Origin: Methyloprofundus sp.
GTDB taxonomy: Bacteria; Pseudomonadota; Gammaproteobacteria; Methylococcales; Methylomonadaceae
Direction: 5' to 3'
Assembly: GCA_013138555.1 (NCBI GenBank)
Contig: WTCN01000275.1
Location: 1-8,938, forward strand
Length of the DNA stretch: 8,938 nt
Part shown: positions 1-6,733 of the stretch, one piece after another
Position numbering within the stretch: the first letter of the stretch is position 1
Layout: every line of letters starts with the position of its first letter
The notes under the pieces: model-generated
Database searches by the model: none
Seen by the model: only the letters and a program-made list of their open reading frames with translations
What the model was told of the DNA's origin: nothing
Position numbers and translations under genes: made by a program

Positions 1-597
1 CCTTATGGTGGTGGTCCTGGCATGGTGATGAAATATCAGCCATTAAAGGATGCTGTTGATAATGCCAGGCAATCGATCAAGACTGAGCGCGTTAAAGTTG
101 TGTATTTGAGTCCTCAGGGCAAGCCGATTACCCAGCAATTGCTGAATGAGAGTGTGGCTTTAGAGCAGTTGATTTTGATTGCAGGGCGCTATGAAGGTAT
201 TGATGAGCGCTTTATACAGGATGAGTGTCAGGAAGAATGGTCTCTGGGTGACTTTGTTATTAGTGGTGGCGAGTTAGCGGCACTAGTCGTTATTGATGCT
301 GTTTCAAGGTTGTTGCCGGGTGTATTGGGTGATGATGAGTCAGCTAAGCAAGATTCTCATATGCAAGGCTTATTAGATTGTCCGCACTATACGCGACCTG
401 AAGAAGTAAAGACTAAGCTTGTCCCTGATGTGTTATTAAGTGGTAATCACCAGGCAATAGAGCGTTGGCGAATGAAGCAGTCCTTAGGCCGGACCTGGCA
501 GAAGCGACCTGACCTGTTATTGAAGAAAGAGTTAACGGCACAGCAACAGGCGTTGTTAGAAGAATTTAAAATTGAATTGAAGTATAAAAAGGTGTAG
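1..597 (+). CDS. trmD: tRNA (guanine-N1)-methyltransferase TrmD, 5'-truncated by window edge
   Basis: TrmD transfers a methyl group from S-adenosylmethionine to N1 of G37, next to the anticodon of a subset of tRNAs, and so prevents +1 frameshifting. It is a cytoplasmic SPOUT-family homodimer with a trefoil knot. The frame is open from base 1 and begins with PYGGGPGM, which lies near residue 53 in E. coli TrmD, so about 50 N-terminal residues are outside the window. The methionine at position 22 is internal and is not the start. Visible hallmarks are GRYEGIDERF (knot and SAM pocket), EWSLGDFVISGGE, the arginine in VSRLLPG, the catalytic-type aspartate in KQDSHMQG, DCPHYTRPE and LLSGNHQAIERWR. 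The 198 visible residues give a normal total length of about 250. rplS follows after 2 bases, as in the conserved rpsP-rimM-trmD-rplS operon. Confidence 0.98.
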   Translation, partial: PYGGGPGMVMKYQPLKDAVDNARQSIKTERVKVVYLSPQGKPITQQLLNESVALEQLILIAGRYEGIDERFIQDECQEEWSLGDFVISGGELAALVVIDAVSRLLPGVLGDDESAKQDSHMQGLLDCPHYTRPEEVKTKLVPDVLLSGNHQAIERWRMKQSLGRTWQKRPDLLLKKELTAQQQALLEEFKIELKYKKV

Positions 598-599
598 TA

Positions 600-947
600 A
601 TGAGTAATATTATTAGTCAATTAGAAGCGGAGCAGCTGAAAAAAGATATGCCAGTGTTTAATCCTGGTGATACAGTTGTTGTGCAAGTAAAGGTAAAAGA
701 AGGAACCCGCGAAAGATTGCAGGCATTTGAAGGTGTTGTTATTGCAAAGCGTAATCGTGGTTTGAATTCGGCTTTTACTGTAAGAAAAATTTCTCACGGT
801 ATCGGTGTGGAGCGTGTTTTCCAAACACATAGCCCGCTTGTTGGAGATATTCAGGTTAAGCGTCGTGGTGCAGTGCGTAGAGCGAAGTTATATTACTTGC
901 GTGAATTGTCAGGTAGAGCGGCACGTATTAAAGAAAAGCTATCGTAA
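600..947 (+). CDS. rplS: 50S ribosomal protein L19
   Basis: L19 is a large-subunit protein at the 30S-50S interface. The 115-residue product has the normal family length. It carries the family's SH3-like barrel signatures: FNPGDTVVVQVKVKEG (about residues 20-35), RLQAFEGVVIAKRNRGLN (about 39-56), FTVRKISHGIGVERVF (about 59-74) and the basic tail RRGAVRRAKLYYLREL. The start ATG lies 2 bases after the trmD stop, with an AAGGTG Shine-Dalgarno at 588-593 inside the end of trmD, so translation is probably coupled. It is the last gene of the operon, because an intrinsic terminator follows and the next gene is on the opposite strand. Confidence 0.98.
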   Translation: MSNIISQLEAEQLKKDMPVFNPGDTVVVQVKVKEGTRERLQAFEGVVIAKRNRGLNSAFTVRKISHGIGVERVFQTHSPLVGDIQVKRRGAVRRAKLYYLRELSGRAARIKEKLS

Positions 948-970
948 GCAAGGCTTTTTTTCAAATAAAG

Positions 971-997
971 AAGGCGCCTTTTAGGTGCCTTTTTTTT
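971..997 (+). terminator. Intrinsic terminator of the trmD-rplS operon
   Basis: An 8-bp stem (AAGGCGCC at 971-978 with GGTGCCTT at 984-991, one G-T wobble) and a 5-base loop run into eight T residues (990-997). It sits 24 bases after the rplS stop. A weaker hairpin, AAAAGC (934-939) with GCTTTT (953-958), overlaps the rplS stop codon and could act as a first terminator. On the minus strand the main hairpin is followed only by a broken T tract, so it would end the converging ATPase transcript less efficiently. Confidence 0.88.
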
Positions 998-1040
998 GTC
1001 TGTTTTAGAGGGGAGGTGACTCAATATAAAGGGTATGACG

Positions 1041-1982
1041 TTATTTTTTTGATTTTTCAGTTTGTTTGAAGATATCAATAGCAGTCTCTTGGATAATTGC
1101 CCGGCGTAGTTTTTCGGTTTCTTCTGGTTTTTTAAGCATATCAGGTGACAGGCAAACCTTGTCTTCAAAACGCTTGATGCCGCCTGTTGTGCGTTCACAG
1201 ATAACATCGACAATGGTTTTCCATTCAATTTTCTTTTTGTCGGCAGCAAAGGAAAAAACCAGGGCAAGGTCGGCCAGATTATTGATTAATCTAGGTGTTC
1301 CACCTGAATAATAGAAAAGAGCAGCGCAGGCAGAGGGTTGGAAAATACGCTCTACACAACCAGCAGCTTTTAATCGATAGTGGATATATTGCTCTGTTTC
1401 CTCGAAGTTTAAGGGGTTTAAATGATATTCAATTGAAATGCGTTGAGAAAACTGGATCAATTCTGGTTGGTTTAATTTGTCTACCAGTTCTGGTTGCCCA
1501 ACAAGTACCAGTTGCAACATAATTTCTTGATTAATATTGATATTGGAAAGTAAACGTAGTTCTTCCAATGTCTGTATGTCCATATTCTGGGCTTCATCAA
1601 CGATGAGGATAACGCGCTTACCCGCCTCATTGATTTCTGTGATAAAGTCAACAAAGGCCTGAAAGCGTTCTGCTTTATTCGTGGCACTGGATCTAATATG
1701 AAACGCCGCTAAAATCCATGTTAATAAATCACCAAATGCACTGTGAGTATTGGTGATTAAGCCAATTTCACATTGATCTTTTATGTTTTCTAATAAACTG
1801 CGCACAAGCGTGGTTTTTCCTGAACCAATTTCGCCAGTAATAACAGTAAATCCAGCATGGCTAGCAAGTCCGTATTGCAAGGCAGTTAAGGCTTTTTTGT
1901 GTTTTGCGCTTAAGTAAAGGAGGCTCGGATCGGGTATTAGCGAGAATGGCTTTTTTGTAAGACCAAAAAACTTTGTATACAT
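1041..1982 (-). CDS. ExeA/MshM-type AAA+ ATPase (secretion or pilus-associated)
   Basis: This 313-residue product belongs to the AAA_22 ATPase group that includes ExeA/GspA, MshM and the ATPases linked to exopolysaccharide loci. The family N-terminal signature is present: MYTKFFGL, then KPFSLIPDPSLLYLS (about residues 11-25). Walker A is GEIGSGKTT at 50-58, Walker B is VILIVDEAQ at 124-132, an SQR arginine lies near 181 and a GTPR sensor-2-like motif is at 228-231. Full-length ExeA has in addition a transmembrane segment and a periplasmic peptidoglycan-binding domain. This protein ends after the ATPase region with no hydrophobic segment, so it resembles the short cytoplasmic MshM form. The start is chosen by family fit, because no clear Shine-Dalgarno precedes it. 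No GspB/ExeB, Msh or polysaccharide genes adjoin it, so its partner cannot be read from context. Confidence 0.88.
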   Translation of the reverse strand: MYTKFFGLTKKPFSLIPDPSLLYLSAKHKKALTALQYGLASHAGFTVITGEIGSGKTTLVRSLLENIKDQCEIGLITNTHSAFGDLLTWILAAFHIRSSATNKAERFQAFVDFITEINEAGKRVILIVDEAQNMDIQTLEELRLLSNININQEIMLQLVLVGQPELVDKLNQPELIQFSQRISIEYHLNPLNFEETEQYIHYRLKAAGCVERIFQPSACAALFYYSGGTPRLINNLADLALVFSFAADKKKIEWKTIVDVICERTTGGIKRFEDKVCLSPDMLKKPEETEKLRRAIIQETAIDIFKQTEKSKK

Positions 1983-2026
1983 AAATGGACGGTGAGTTTG
2001 TGGTAGCTTATAGATATTTGCAGATC

Positions 2027-2032
2027 ATTATA
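2027..2032 (-). promoter_or_regulatory. Candidate -10 box for the ExeA-like ATPase gene
   Basis: Read on the minus strand this is a perfect TATAAT, placing a transcript start near 2020, about 40 bases before the ATG at 1982. No convincing -35 hexamer lies 16-18 bases upstream, and the extended -10 TG is not in register. It is therefore a candidate resting on one hexamer in AT-rich DNA. Confidence 0.4.
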
Positions 2033-2103
2033 ACTCAAATTTTATGTAAGGTAGTGATTATGAGTGTTTGCCTGTGTGTTCTGTGAGAAAATATTGCTTT
2101 GTA

Positions 2104-2296
2104 GGGCATCCTTCATTTCTCGGTTGACACTTTTTTTATTTAACAAGCGTAGCCCGTATGAAGCTTGCGTAATACGGGAAAATCAGCGCCTCGAATGTCC
2201 CGTATTCCGCAGGCTCCATGCGGGCTACGTTTATATTCTTGATTCATATAGATTATCGAAGTGTAAACTACTTTTATGATCATATGAAAGATGCCC
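2104..2296. mobile_element. MITE-like non-coding element with terminal inverted repeats and target duplication
   Basis: The ends are inverted repeats: GGGCATCCTTCAT (2104-2116) against ATGAAAGATGCCC (2284-2296), matching at 12 of 13 positions. The flanking A2103 and T2297 would extend the pairing by one. Directly outside both ends is the same hexamer TTTGTA (2098-2103 and 2297-2302), as expected for a target-site duplication. A second, inner inverted pair is GTTGACACTT (2123-2132) against AAGTGTAAAC (2259-2268), and a REP-like palindrome occupies the centre. No transposase frame fits in the 193 bases, so mobilisation would need an enzyme supplied elsewhere. The class is inferred from structure only and I do not recognise the insertion-sequence family. 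The alternative is chance plus an unrelated REP insertion. Confidence 0.55.
2148..2229. repeat. Inverted pair of REP-like hairpins (BIME-like)
   Basis: Two units of about 30 bases face each other. The first (2149-2178, plus strand) reads GTAG followed by a CCCGTAT...ATACGGG stem (2153-2159 with 2172-2178). The second (2199-2228, minus strand) reads GTAG, then CCCGCAT...AATACGGG. The halves are similar over their whole length, so the 82-base element could also fold as one long hairpin. A GTAG tetranucleotide in front of a short GC-rich palindrome is the known hallmark of REPs mobilised by REP-associated tyrosine transposases (RAYT, Y1 family). No such transposase gene is in this window. The sequence resembles dispersed repeats of other gammaproteobacteria, but that is from memory and unverified. 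Confidence 0.8.
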
Positions 2297-2332
2297 TTTG
2301 TAGTATTGATTAACAGCAGTAATAATGACGGT

Positions 2333-2340
2333 AGGTTGGA
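2333..2340 (+). promoter_or_regulatory. Candidate rapA ribosome binding site favouring the GTG start
   Basis: AGGTTGGA ends 7 bases before GTG 2348, and its AGG lies 9 bases before TTG 2345. It is imperfect, but better placed than the GAAAG that directly abuts ATG 2291. It is one of the reasons for choosing the downstream start. Confidence 0.4.
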
Positions 2341-2347
2341 AATATTG

Positions 2348-5095
2348 GTGAATAGTTTTGTAGTCGGACAGCGCTGGGTCAGTTCTTCGGAGCCAGAGTT
2401 GGGTCTGGGGATAGTCTCTGATGTAGTAGTGAATAGAGTCAGTGTGCTATTTTTGGCCTGCAATGAGCGTAGGGTTTATGCGCAAGATAATAGTCCTTTA
2501 ACCCGGGTGCGCTTTTTGCTGGGTGATAACATTGAAACTGAAGATGCTCGGAGTGGTGTTGTTGGTGATGTTGTCGAGAGTGAGGGCTTGCTGCGCTATC
2601 AGATTGTTAATCAGCAAGGTACTATGCTGATTGATGAGCGGGAGTTGAGCCATCATCTGCAATTTAATAAGCCACAGGATAAGTTATTTCTGGGGCAGGC
2701 AGAGGCAGGGCGCTGGTTTTCATTGCGCTATGCAACCTGGAAGCATTTGCATCGCTTGCATACGAGTGATGTCAAAGGCTTGCTGGGGGCTCGGGCTGCA
2801 TTAATTCCGCATCAGGTGTATATTGCTCATGAGCTTGCTCGGCGAGAGAAGCTTCGGGTGATGCTGGCTGATGAAGTGGGTCTGGGAAAAACCATTGAAG
2901 CTGGCTTGATTTTGCACTATAGACTGCATATGGGGCTGTCTTCGCGTGTACTGGTCATGGTTCCTGAAAGCTTGTTACATCAATGGCTGGTTGAAATGTT
3001 GCGGCGTTTTAATTTAAAGTTTAGCCTTTTTGACGAACTCCGTTGTCAGGCGGTTGATGAAGGGAATCCTTTTTTAACTGAGCAATTAGTGTTGTGTAGC
3101 CTGGATTTTTTTCAGCAAAATGTGCATAGAAAAGAACAGGCTTTGCAAGCTAATTGGGATGTGGTCGTGGTTGATGAGGCGCATCATCTACAGTGGGGCG
3201 AGAATGATGCTTGTGATGGGTATTTATTTATAGAGCAACTGGCAGGGCTTGTAGAGGGGTTGGTTTTGTTAACAGCAACGCCTGAGCAGCTGGGTAAGCA
3301 ATCACATTTTGCGCAGCTAAGATTGTTAGATGCCGATCGCTTCCATAGTTTTCAGGTGTTTCTAGCGGAACAGCAGGCGTTTGAACCTGTTGCACATCTG
3401 GCAGAAAAAATAGTGAATGGTCATGCTCTGCATAAGCCGGATAAAGAGGCGTTAAGTCATTTAATCGATAAAAAATTGCATACTGATTTTTTACAGGCTT
3501 TAGAGGATAAGGCTTTAAGGCAAGAAGTGATTAATCAGTTGATTGACCGGCATGGCACTGGGCGTATTTTATTTAGAAATTCGCGCCATGTTGTACAGGG
3601 CTTTCCTAGACGAGAGTTTTATGCCTATCCTTTGCAGGGGGAGGTGGAAAATAGTGAAGTGATTTATCTGCACTGGCTGGTTTCACAGTTAAAAAACCTT
3701 AATGATGTACAGGTTTTATTGATCTGTAAGCATGCGGCAACGGTGCTTTTTTTACAGAAAAATTTACGTGATAAATATGCAATCAATGTTGCTGCTTTTC
3801 ATGAGGGAATGAGCATTATAGAGCGTGATAGAGCGGCGGCCTATTTTGCCGATCAGGATGCGCAGGTACAGGTATTGCTGTGTTCGGAAATAGGCAGTGA
3901 GGGGCGTAATTTTCAGTTTGTTCATCACTTGATTTTATTGGATCTACCTGAAAATCCGGATTTATTACAGCAAAGAATTGGGCGACTGGATCGGATAGGT
4001 CAAAAGCATATTATTAAAATTCATGTTCCCTATATTGTGGGGAGCCAGCAACATGGCTTATGTCGCTGGTATGCTGAGGGACTGGGTTTGTTTCAGGCAA
4101 ATAGTAATGCAGCAAGTGAAGTGTATCAGCTGCAACAACAATCTGTTGAGCGTGTCACTGAAAATCCTGAGCAAGGCCAGTTGAATGAATTGCTGGCTAA
4201 TACAAAGGCGCTTATGCAGAAGATTGAGGCAGAGATGCATCAGTCCCGGGATTTGCTGCTTGAATTAAATTCCTGCCGTAAAGAAGTGGCAGAACAGCTT
4301 ATTAGAGATATACAAAGCATGGCAGATGTGTCACTCTTATGGGAATATATGGAGGACATTTTTGATTGCTTTGGGGTAGATTCTGAATATCATTCTGAGG
4401 ATTGCGCTATTTTGCAAATGGGCCAGGCTCAGCGTGTCACTCATTTTCCTTATATTCCTGAAGAGGGTGTGACTGTGACTGTCAGCCGGGAGGTGGCTTT
4501 GGCAAGAGAGGATATGCAGTATTTAAGCTGGGAGCACCCTATGGTTGTTGCGGCTATGGATCTGGTGTTATCTGATAATATAGGTAATGCGGCTATCAGT
4601 GTTGTTAAACATGCCGAGTTATCTGCAGGGCAGTATTTGCTGGAGTGCCTGTTTCTGGTTGAGTGTAGCGCTCCTCTGGAGTTGCAGTTAAGTCGTTTTT
4701 TGCCGGCTACACCGATTAGAGTCCTGATTGATCAAAACCAGCAGGATTTAACAGAGCAGGTTTTGCATGATGAGTTGTTAGAGCTTGCTAGTAAAATAGA
4801 CATTGAACAAGTGACTGCATTTATTGGTGCTGAGCATGAAAATATTAATGCGATGCTTGTTAGTGCGGAGCAGGGTGCTGACATTATAATGCAGGATGTT
4901 ATCACTAAGGCGGGTGCGCAAATGCTGCAAGTGTTAGCTAGGGAAATAAAGCGCCTGGATGCTTTAAGCAAGGTTAATCCTGGGATAACAACTGAAGAAA
5001 TAGACGCATTTAAAGAAAAGGCAATTGTTTCTCATGGCTATATTGGTGATGCGAAATTGCGCGTGGATGCAGTTCGTTTTATTATAGCGAGTTGA
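2348..5095 (+). CDS. rapA: RNA polymerase-associated ATPase RapA (HepA), Swi2/Snf2 family
   Basis: RapA is a Swi2/Snf2 double-stranded DNA translocase that binds RNA polymerase core and recycles it from stalled post-termination complexes. Counting from GTG 2348 (915 residues), GQRW opens a Tudor-like N-terminal region at about residue 7. Walker A is DEVGLGKT at 175-182, the helicase box is DEAHH at 276-280, TATPEQLG is at 309-316, FHEGMSIIERDR lies in lobe 2 and QRIGRLDRIGQ (motif VI) is at 542-552. The C-terminal part keeps EVALARED, SWEHP and LQLSRFLPATPIR. The frame is open back to ATG 2291, which would add 19 residues. I prefer GTG because homology begins with NSFVVGQRW, a Shine-Dalgarno-like AGGTTGGA precedes it, and ATG 2291 lies in the end of a MITE-like element. 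The segment after GFPRRE (about residues 421-456) is roughly 40 residues shorter than in E. coli. Confidence 0.95.
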   Translation: MNSFVVGQRWVSSSEPELGLGIVSDVVVNRVSVLFLACNERRVYAQDNSPLTRVRFLLGDNIETEDARSGVVGDVVESEGLLRYQIVNQQGTMLIDERELSHHLQFNKPQDKLFLGQAEAGRWFSLRYATWKHLHRLHTSDVKGLLGARAALIPHQVYIAHELARREKLRVMLADEVGLGKTIEAGLILHYRLHMGLSSRVLVMVPESLLHQWLVEMLRRFNLKFSLFDELRCQAVDEGNPFLTEQLVLCSLDFFQQNVHRKEQALQANWDVVVVDEAHHLQWGENDACDGYLFIEQLAGLVEGLVLLTATPEQLGKQSHFAQLRLLDADRFHSFQVFLAEQQAFEPVAHLAEKIVNGHALHKPDKEALSHLIDKKLHTDFLQALEDKALRQEVINQLIDRHGTGRILFRNSRHVVQGFPRREFYAYPLQGEVENSEVIYLHWLVSQLKNLNDVQVLLICKHAATVLFLQKNLRDKYAINVAAFHEGMSIIERDRAAAYFADQDAQVQVLLCSEIGSEGRNFQFVHHLILLDLPENPDLLQQRIGRLDRIGQKHIIKIHVPYIVGSQQHGLCRWYAEGLGLFQANSNAASEVYQLQQQSVERVTENPEQGQLNELLANTKALMQKIEAEMHQSRDLLLELNSCRKEVAEQLIRDIQSMADVSLLWEYMEDIFDCFGVDSEYHSEDCAILQMGQAQRVTHFPYIPEEGVTVTVSREVALAREDMQYLSWEHPMVVAAMDLVLSDNIGNAAISVVKHAELSAGQYLLECLFLVECSAPLELQLSRFLPATPIRVLIDQNQQDLTEQVLHDELLELASKIDIEQVTAFIGAEHENINAMLVSAEQGADIIMQDVITKAGAQMLQVLAREIKRLDALSKVNPGITTEEIDAFKEKAIVSHGYIGDAKLRVDAVRFIIAS

Positions 5096-5182
5096 GTGTA
5101 TTTGTTGTTATATTATATGTATACTCTCACTGGTTTCGTGTGATGTATAAAAAAATTAAAATTAAAGTAATAGAGGAAAAAC

Positions 5183-5911
5183 ATGGGCTTATTTGGTTCG
5201 ATTGGTAGTAAATCTAAAGTAAAAGCAGCAAATAAAAAAGTACAGGCTGCATTAGGAAATGATGATTCAGCTCAGGCTGAGACATTGTTATCAGAAGCAA
5301 TGAGTGTTTATGAATTAATTGCATCTGATAGCTCTGCTTTTAAAGATGCGCTTTATAACTGGGGTATGGCTTTATTATATACTGCGCGGTTAAAGCAGGG
5401 GGATGAGGCTAAAGGGCTTTATGAAGAGGCGGGAAAAAAGTTTTCCTATTGTTTGGTGGCAAAAGCAGATTATCTAGCTGCCGCTTTAGACTGGGGGGTT
5501 GCTTTAATGGAATTGGCGGCACTAAAGGATGAGACAGAAAAAGAAGCAAGTTATGTATTGGCGAAAGAAAAATTGACACTTGCCGATAGTATTCAAAAAG
5601 GTGTTGCATCTTATAATTTTGCCTGTCTGCATGCTGTGCATGGAGATTTTGATGCGTGTAAAGAGGCATTAGAGCTGGCGCGTGATTATAAGAACCTGCC
5701 TGATGAAGAAGATATTTTAAATGATGCAGATATGCAGGTTGCAAAAACGCAAGTCTGGTTTAATGATTTTATTGCCTCTATTAATGCACCTGAGCCTGAA
5801 GAGAAAACGGAGCAAGAGGATGGTAGTGAGGAGGAACCGGATGAGACAGAGTATAGTAAGGTTAAGGTACGTACTAAGGACTATAAGGTTGAGTACGATA
5901 AAAAACAGTAG
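5183..5911 (+). CDS. TPR-like repeat protein with acidic C-terminal region
   Basis: I do not recognise a named family for this 242-residue product. It is largely helical. A basic N-terminus (MGLFGSIGSKSKVKAANKK) precedes TPR-like helical pairs at about residues 54-92 (ALYNWGMALLYTARL) and 97-134 (AALDWGVALMELAAL). A last unit at about 141-170 (ASYNFACLHAVHGDFDACKEA) resembles the end-of-group TPR pattern. About residues 203-223 are strongly acidic, followed by a lysine-rich end. There is no signal peptide or membrane segment, so it is probably a cytoplasmic scaffold. AGGA at 5174-5177 lies 5 bases before the ATG, a good Shine-Dalgarno. The 87 bases after rapA show no clear terminator, so read-through from rapA is possible. 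A cytoplasmic protein-interaction role is inferred from the repeats alone. Confidence 0.85.
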   Translation: MGLFGSIGSKSKVKAANKKVQAALGNDDSAQAETLLSEAMSVYELIASDSSAFKDALYNWGMALLYTARLKQGDEAKGLYEEAGKKFSYCLVAKADYLAAALDWGVALMELAALKDETEKEASYVLAKEKLTLADSIQKGVASYNFACLHAVHGDFDACKEALELARDYKNLPDEEDILNDADMQVAKTQVWFNDFIASINAPEPEEKTEQEDGSEEEPDETEYSKVKVRTKDYKVEYDKKQ

Positions 5912-5914
5912 TGA

Positions 5915-5943
5915 TTGTTAAAGATTTAATACTTTAGTAAAAT
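5915..5943 (+). promoter_or_regulatory. Candidate sigma-70 promoter for sodB (proximal to the TPR gene stop)
   Basis: TTGTTA (5915-5920) and TAAAAT (5938-5943) are separated by 17 bases, directly after the TPR gene stop, giving a leader of about 130 bases. A second candidate, TTGGTT (5946-5951) with an 18-base spacer to TATACT (5970-5975), would give about 100 bases. The two overlap and cannot be ranked by eye. I saw no convincing Fur box. Confidence 0.4.
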
Positions 5944-6082
5944 ACTTGGTTATTATGCTTGTAATCACTTATACTCACCATCATATCAATAATGGATGTC
6001 AAGGATAGCTTATTTTATATGAAATGAGTCGATTACGTGACTTTGTTGATCTGTTAATACATTATATTTAGGAGAAAGAAAA

Positions 6083-6664
6083 ATGGCTTACGAATTACCT
6101 GCTTTACCTTATGCGCAAGATGCTTTAGCACCGCATATTTCTGAAGAAACGTTACAGTTTCATTATGGTAAGCATCATCAGACTTATGTAACAAACTTGA
6201 ATAACCTGGTTCCTGGAACTGAGTTTGAAGGCGCTTCACTGGAAAGCTTGATTTCTCGTGCTTCAGGCGGTATTTTTAATAATGCTGCACAAGTCTGGAA
6301 TCACACATTTTACTGGAATAGCCTGTCTCCACAAGGAGGAGGGGAGCCTACTGGTGATTTAGCAGATGCAATTAATGCTACTTTTGGATCATTTGCTGAT
6401 TTTAAAGAGGCTTTTACAAAATGCGCGGTAACAACTTTTGGTTCTGGCTGGGCTTGGTTGGTAAAGAATGCTGATGGTAGCCTGGAACTGGTGAGTACGA
6501 GTAATGCGGGGTGTCCTTTAACAACGGGGCAAACTCCTTTGTTAACCTGTGATGTGTGGGAGCATGCATATTATATTGATTACCGTAATGCACGACCTAA
6601 ATACCTAGAGGCATTTTGGGGCTTGGTTAACTGGGATTTTGCAGCGCAGAACTTTGCTGGGTAG
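6083..6664 (+). CDS. sodB: Superoxide dismutase, iron type
   Basis: The enzyme converts superoxide to oxygen and hydrogen peroxide in the cytoplasm. The 193-residue length equals that of E. coli SodB. The four metal ligands fall at His27 (LQFHYGKHHQTYV), His74 (QVWNHTFYW), Asp157 and His161 (DVWEHAYYIDY). Gln70, the outer-sphere glutamine in NNAAQVWNH, is in the iron-type position. Manganese enzymes normally carry this glutamine in the C-terminal domain, where this protein has FGSGWAWLV. There is no signal peptide. An excellent Shine-Dalgarno, AGGAGA (6070-6075), lies 7 bases before the ATG. The gene has its own candidate promoters upstream and a strong terminator downstream, so it is probably monocistronic. 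Iron rather than manganese or cambialistic use is inferred from sequence. Confidence 0.97.
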   Translation: MAYELPALPYAQDALAPHISEETLQFHYGKHHQTYVTNLNNLVPGTEFEGASLESLISRASGGIFNNAAQVWNHTFYWNSLSPQGGGEPTGDLADAINATFGSFADFKEAFTKCAVTTFGSGWAWLVKNADGSLELVSTSNAGCPLTTGQTPLLTCDVWEHAYYIDYRNARPKYLEAFWGLVNWDFAAQNFAG

Positions 6665-6733
6665 TACTTTATAATTAAACAGCTAGGGTGGGTAAAAAGT
6701 GTTGCTCACTCTACTTGTTTTTGGCTAAAGCAT

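Larger units (their letters stand above)
1983..2347. other. Long intergenic region between the ATPase gene and rapA
   Basis: This is the only stretch over 300 bases without a confident gene. From left to right it holds the candidate ATPase promoter (2027-2032, minus), plain AT-rich DNA to about 2097, the MITE-like element with its central REP pair (2104-2296), and about 50 bases up to the preferred rapA start. A perfect TTGACA at 2124-2129 has no -10 box at 17 bases. Short open frames across the element on both strands look like no known protein and follow the palindrome, so I do not call them genes. Confidence 0.75.

Noticed and set aside
893..1687. Additional open frames overlapping the ExeA-like ATPase and rplS
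   Set aside because: They are shadows of the ATPase and rplS, with biased composition and no motifs.
2064..2463. Short open frames on both strands across the REP/MITE region
   Set aside because: They follow the palindrome (mirror-like peptides on the two strands), have no ribosome binding sites and look like no known protein.
5096..5182. A promoter between rapA and the TPR gene
   Set aside because: TATAAA-like hexamers occur but none has a -35 box at 16-18 bases or a correct extended -10; AT richness alone explains them.
5912..6082. Fur box or small-RNA target upstream of sodB
   Set aside because: E. coli sodB is iron-controlled, but I could not find a GATAATGATAATC-like site here, and base pairing with an unknown small RNA cannot be judged by eye.
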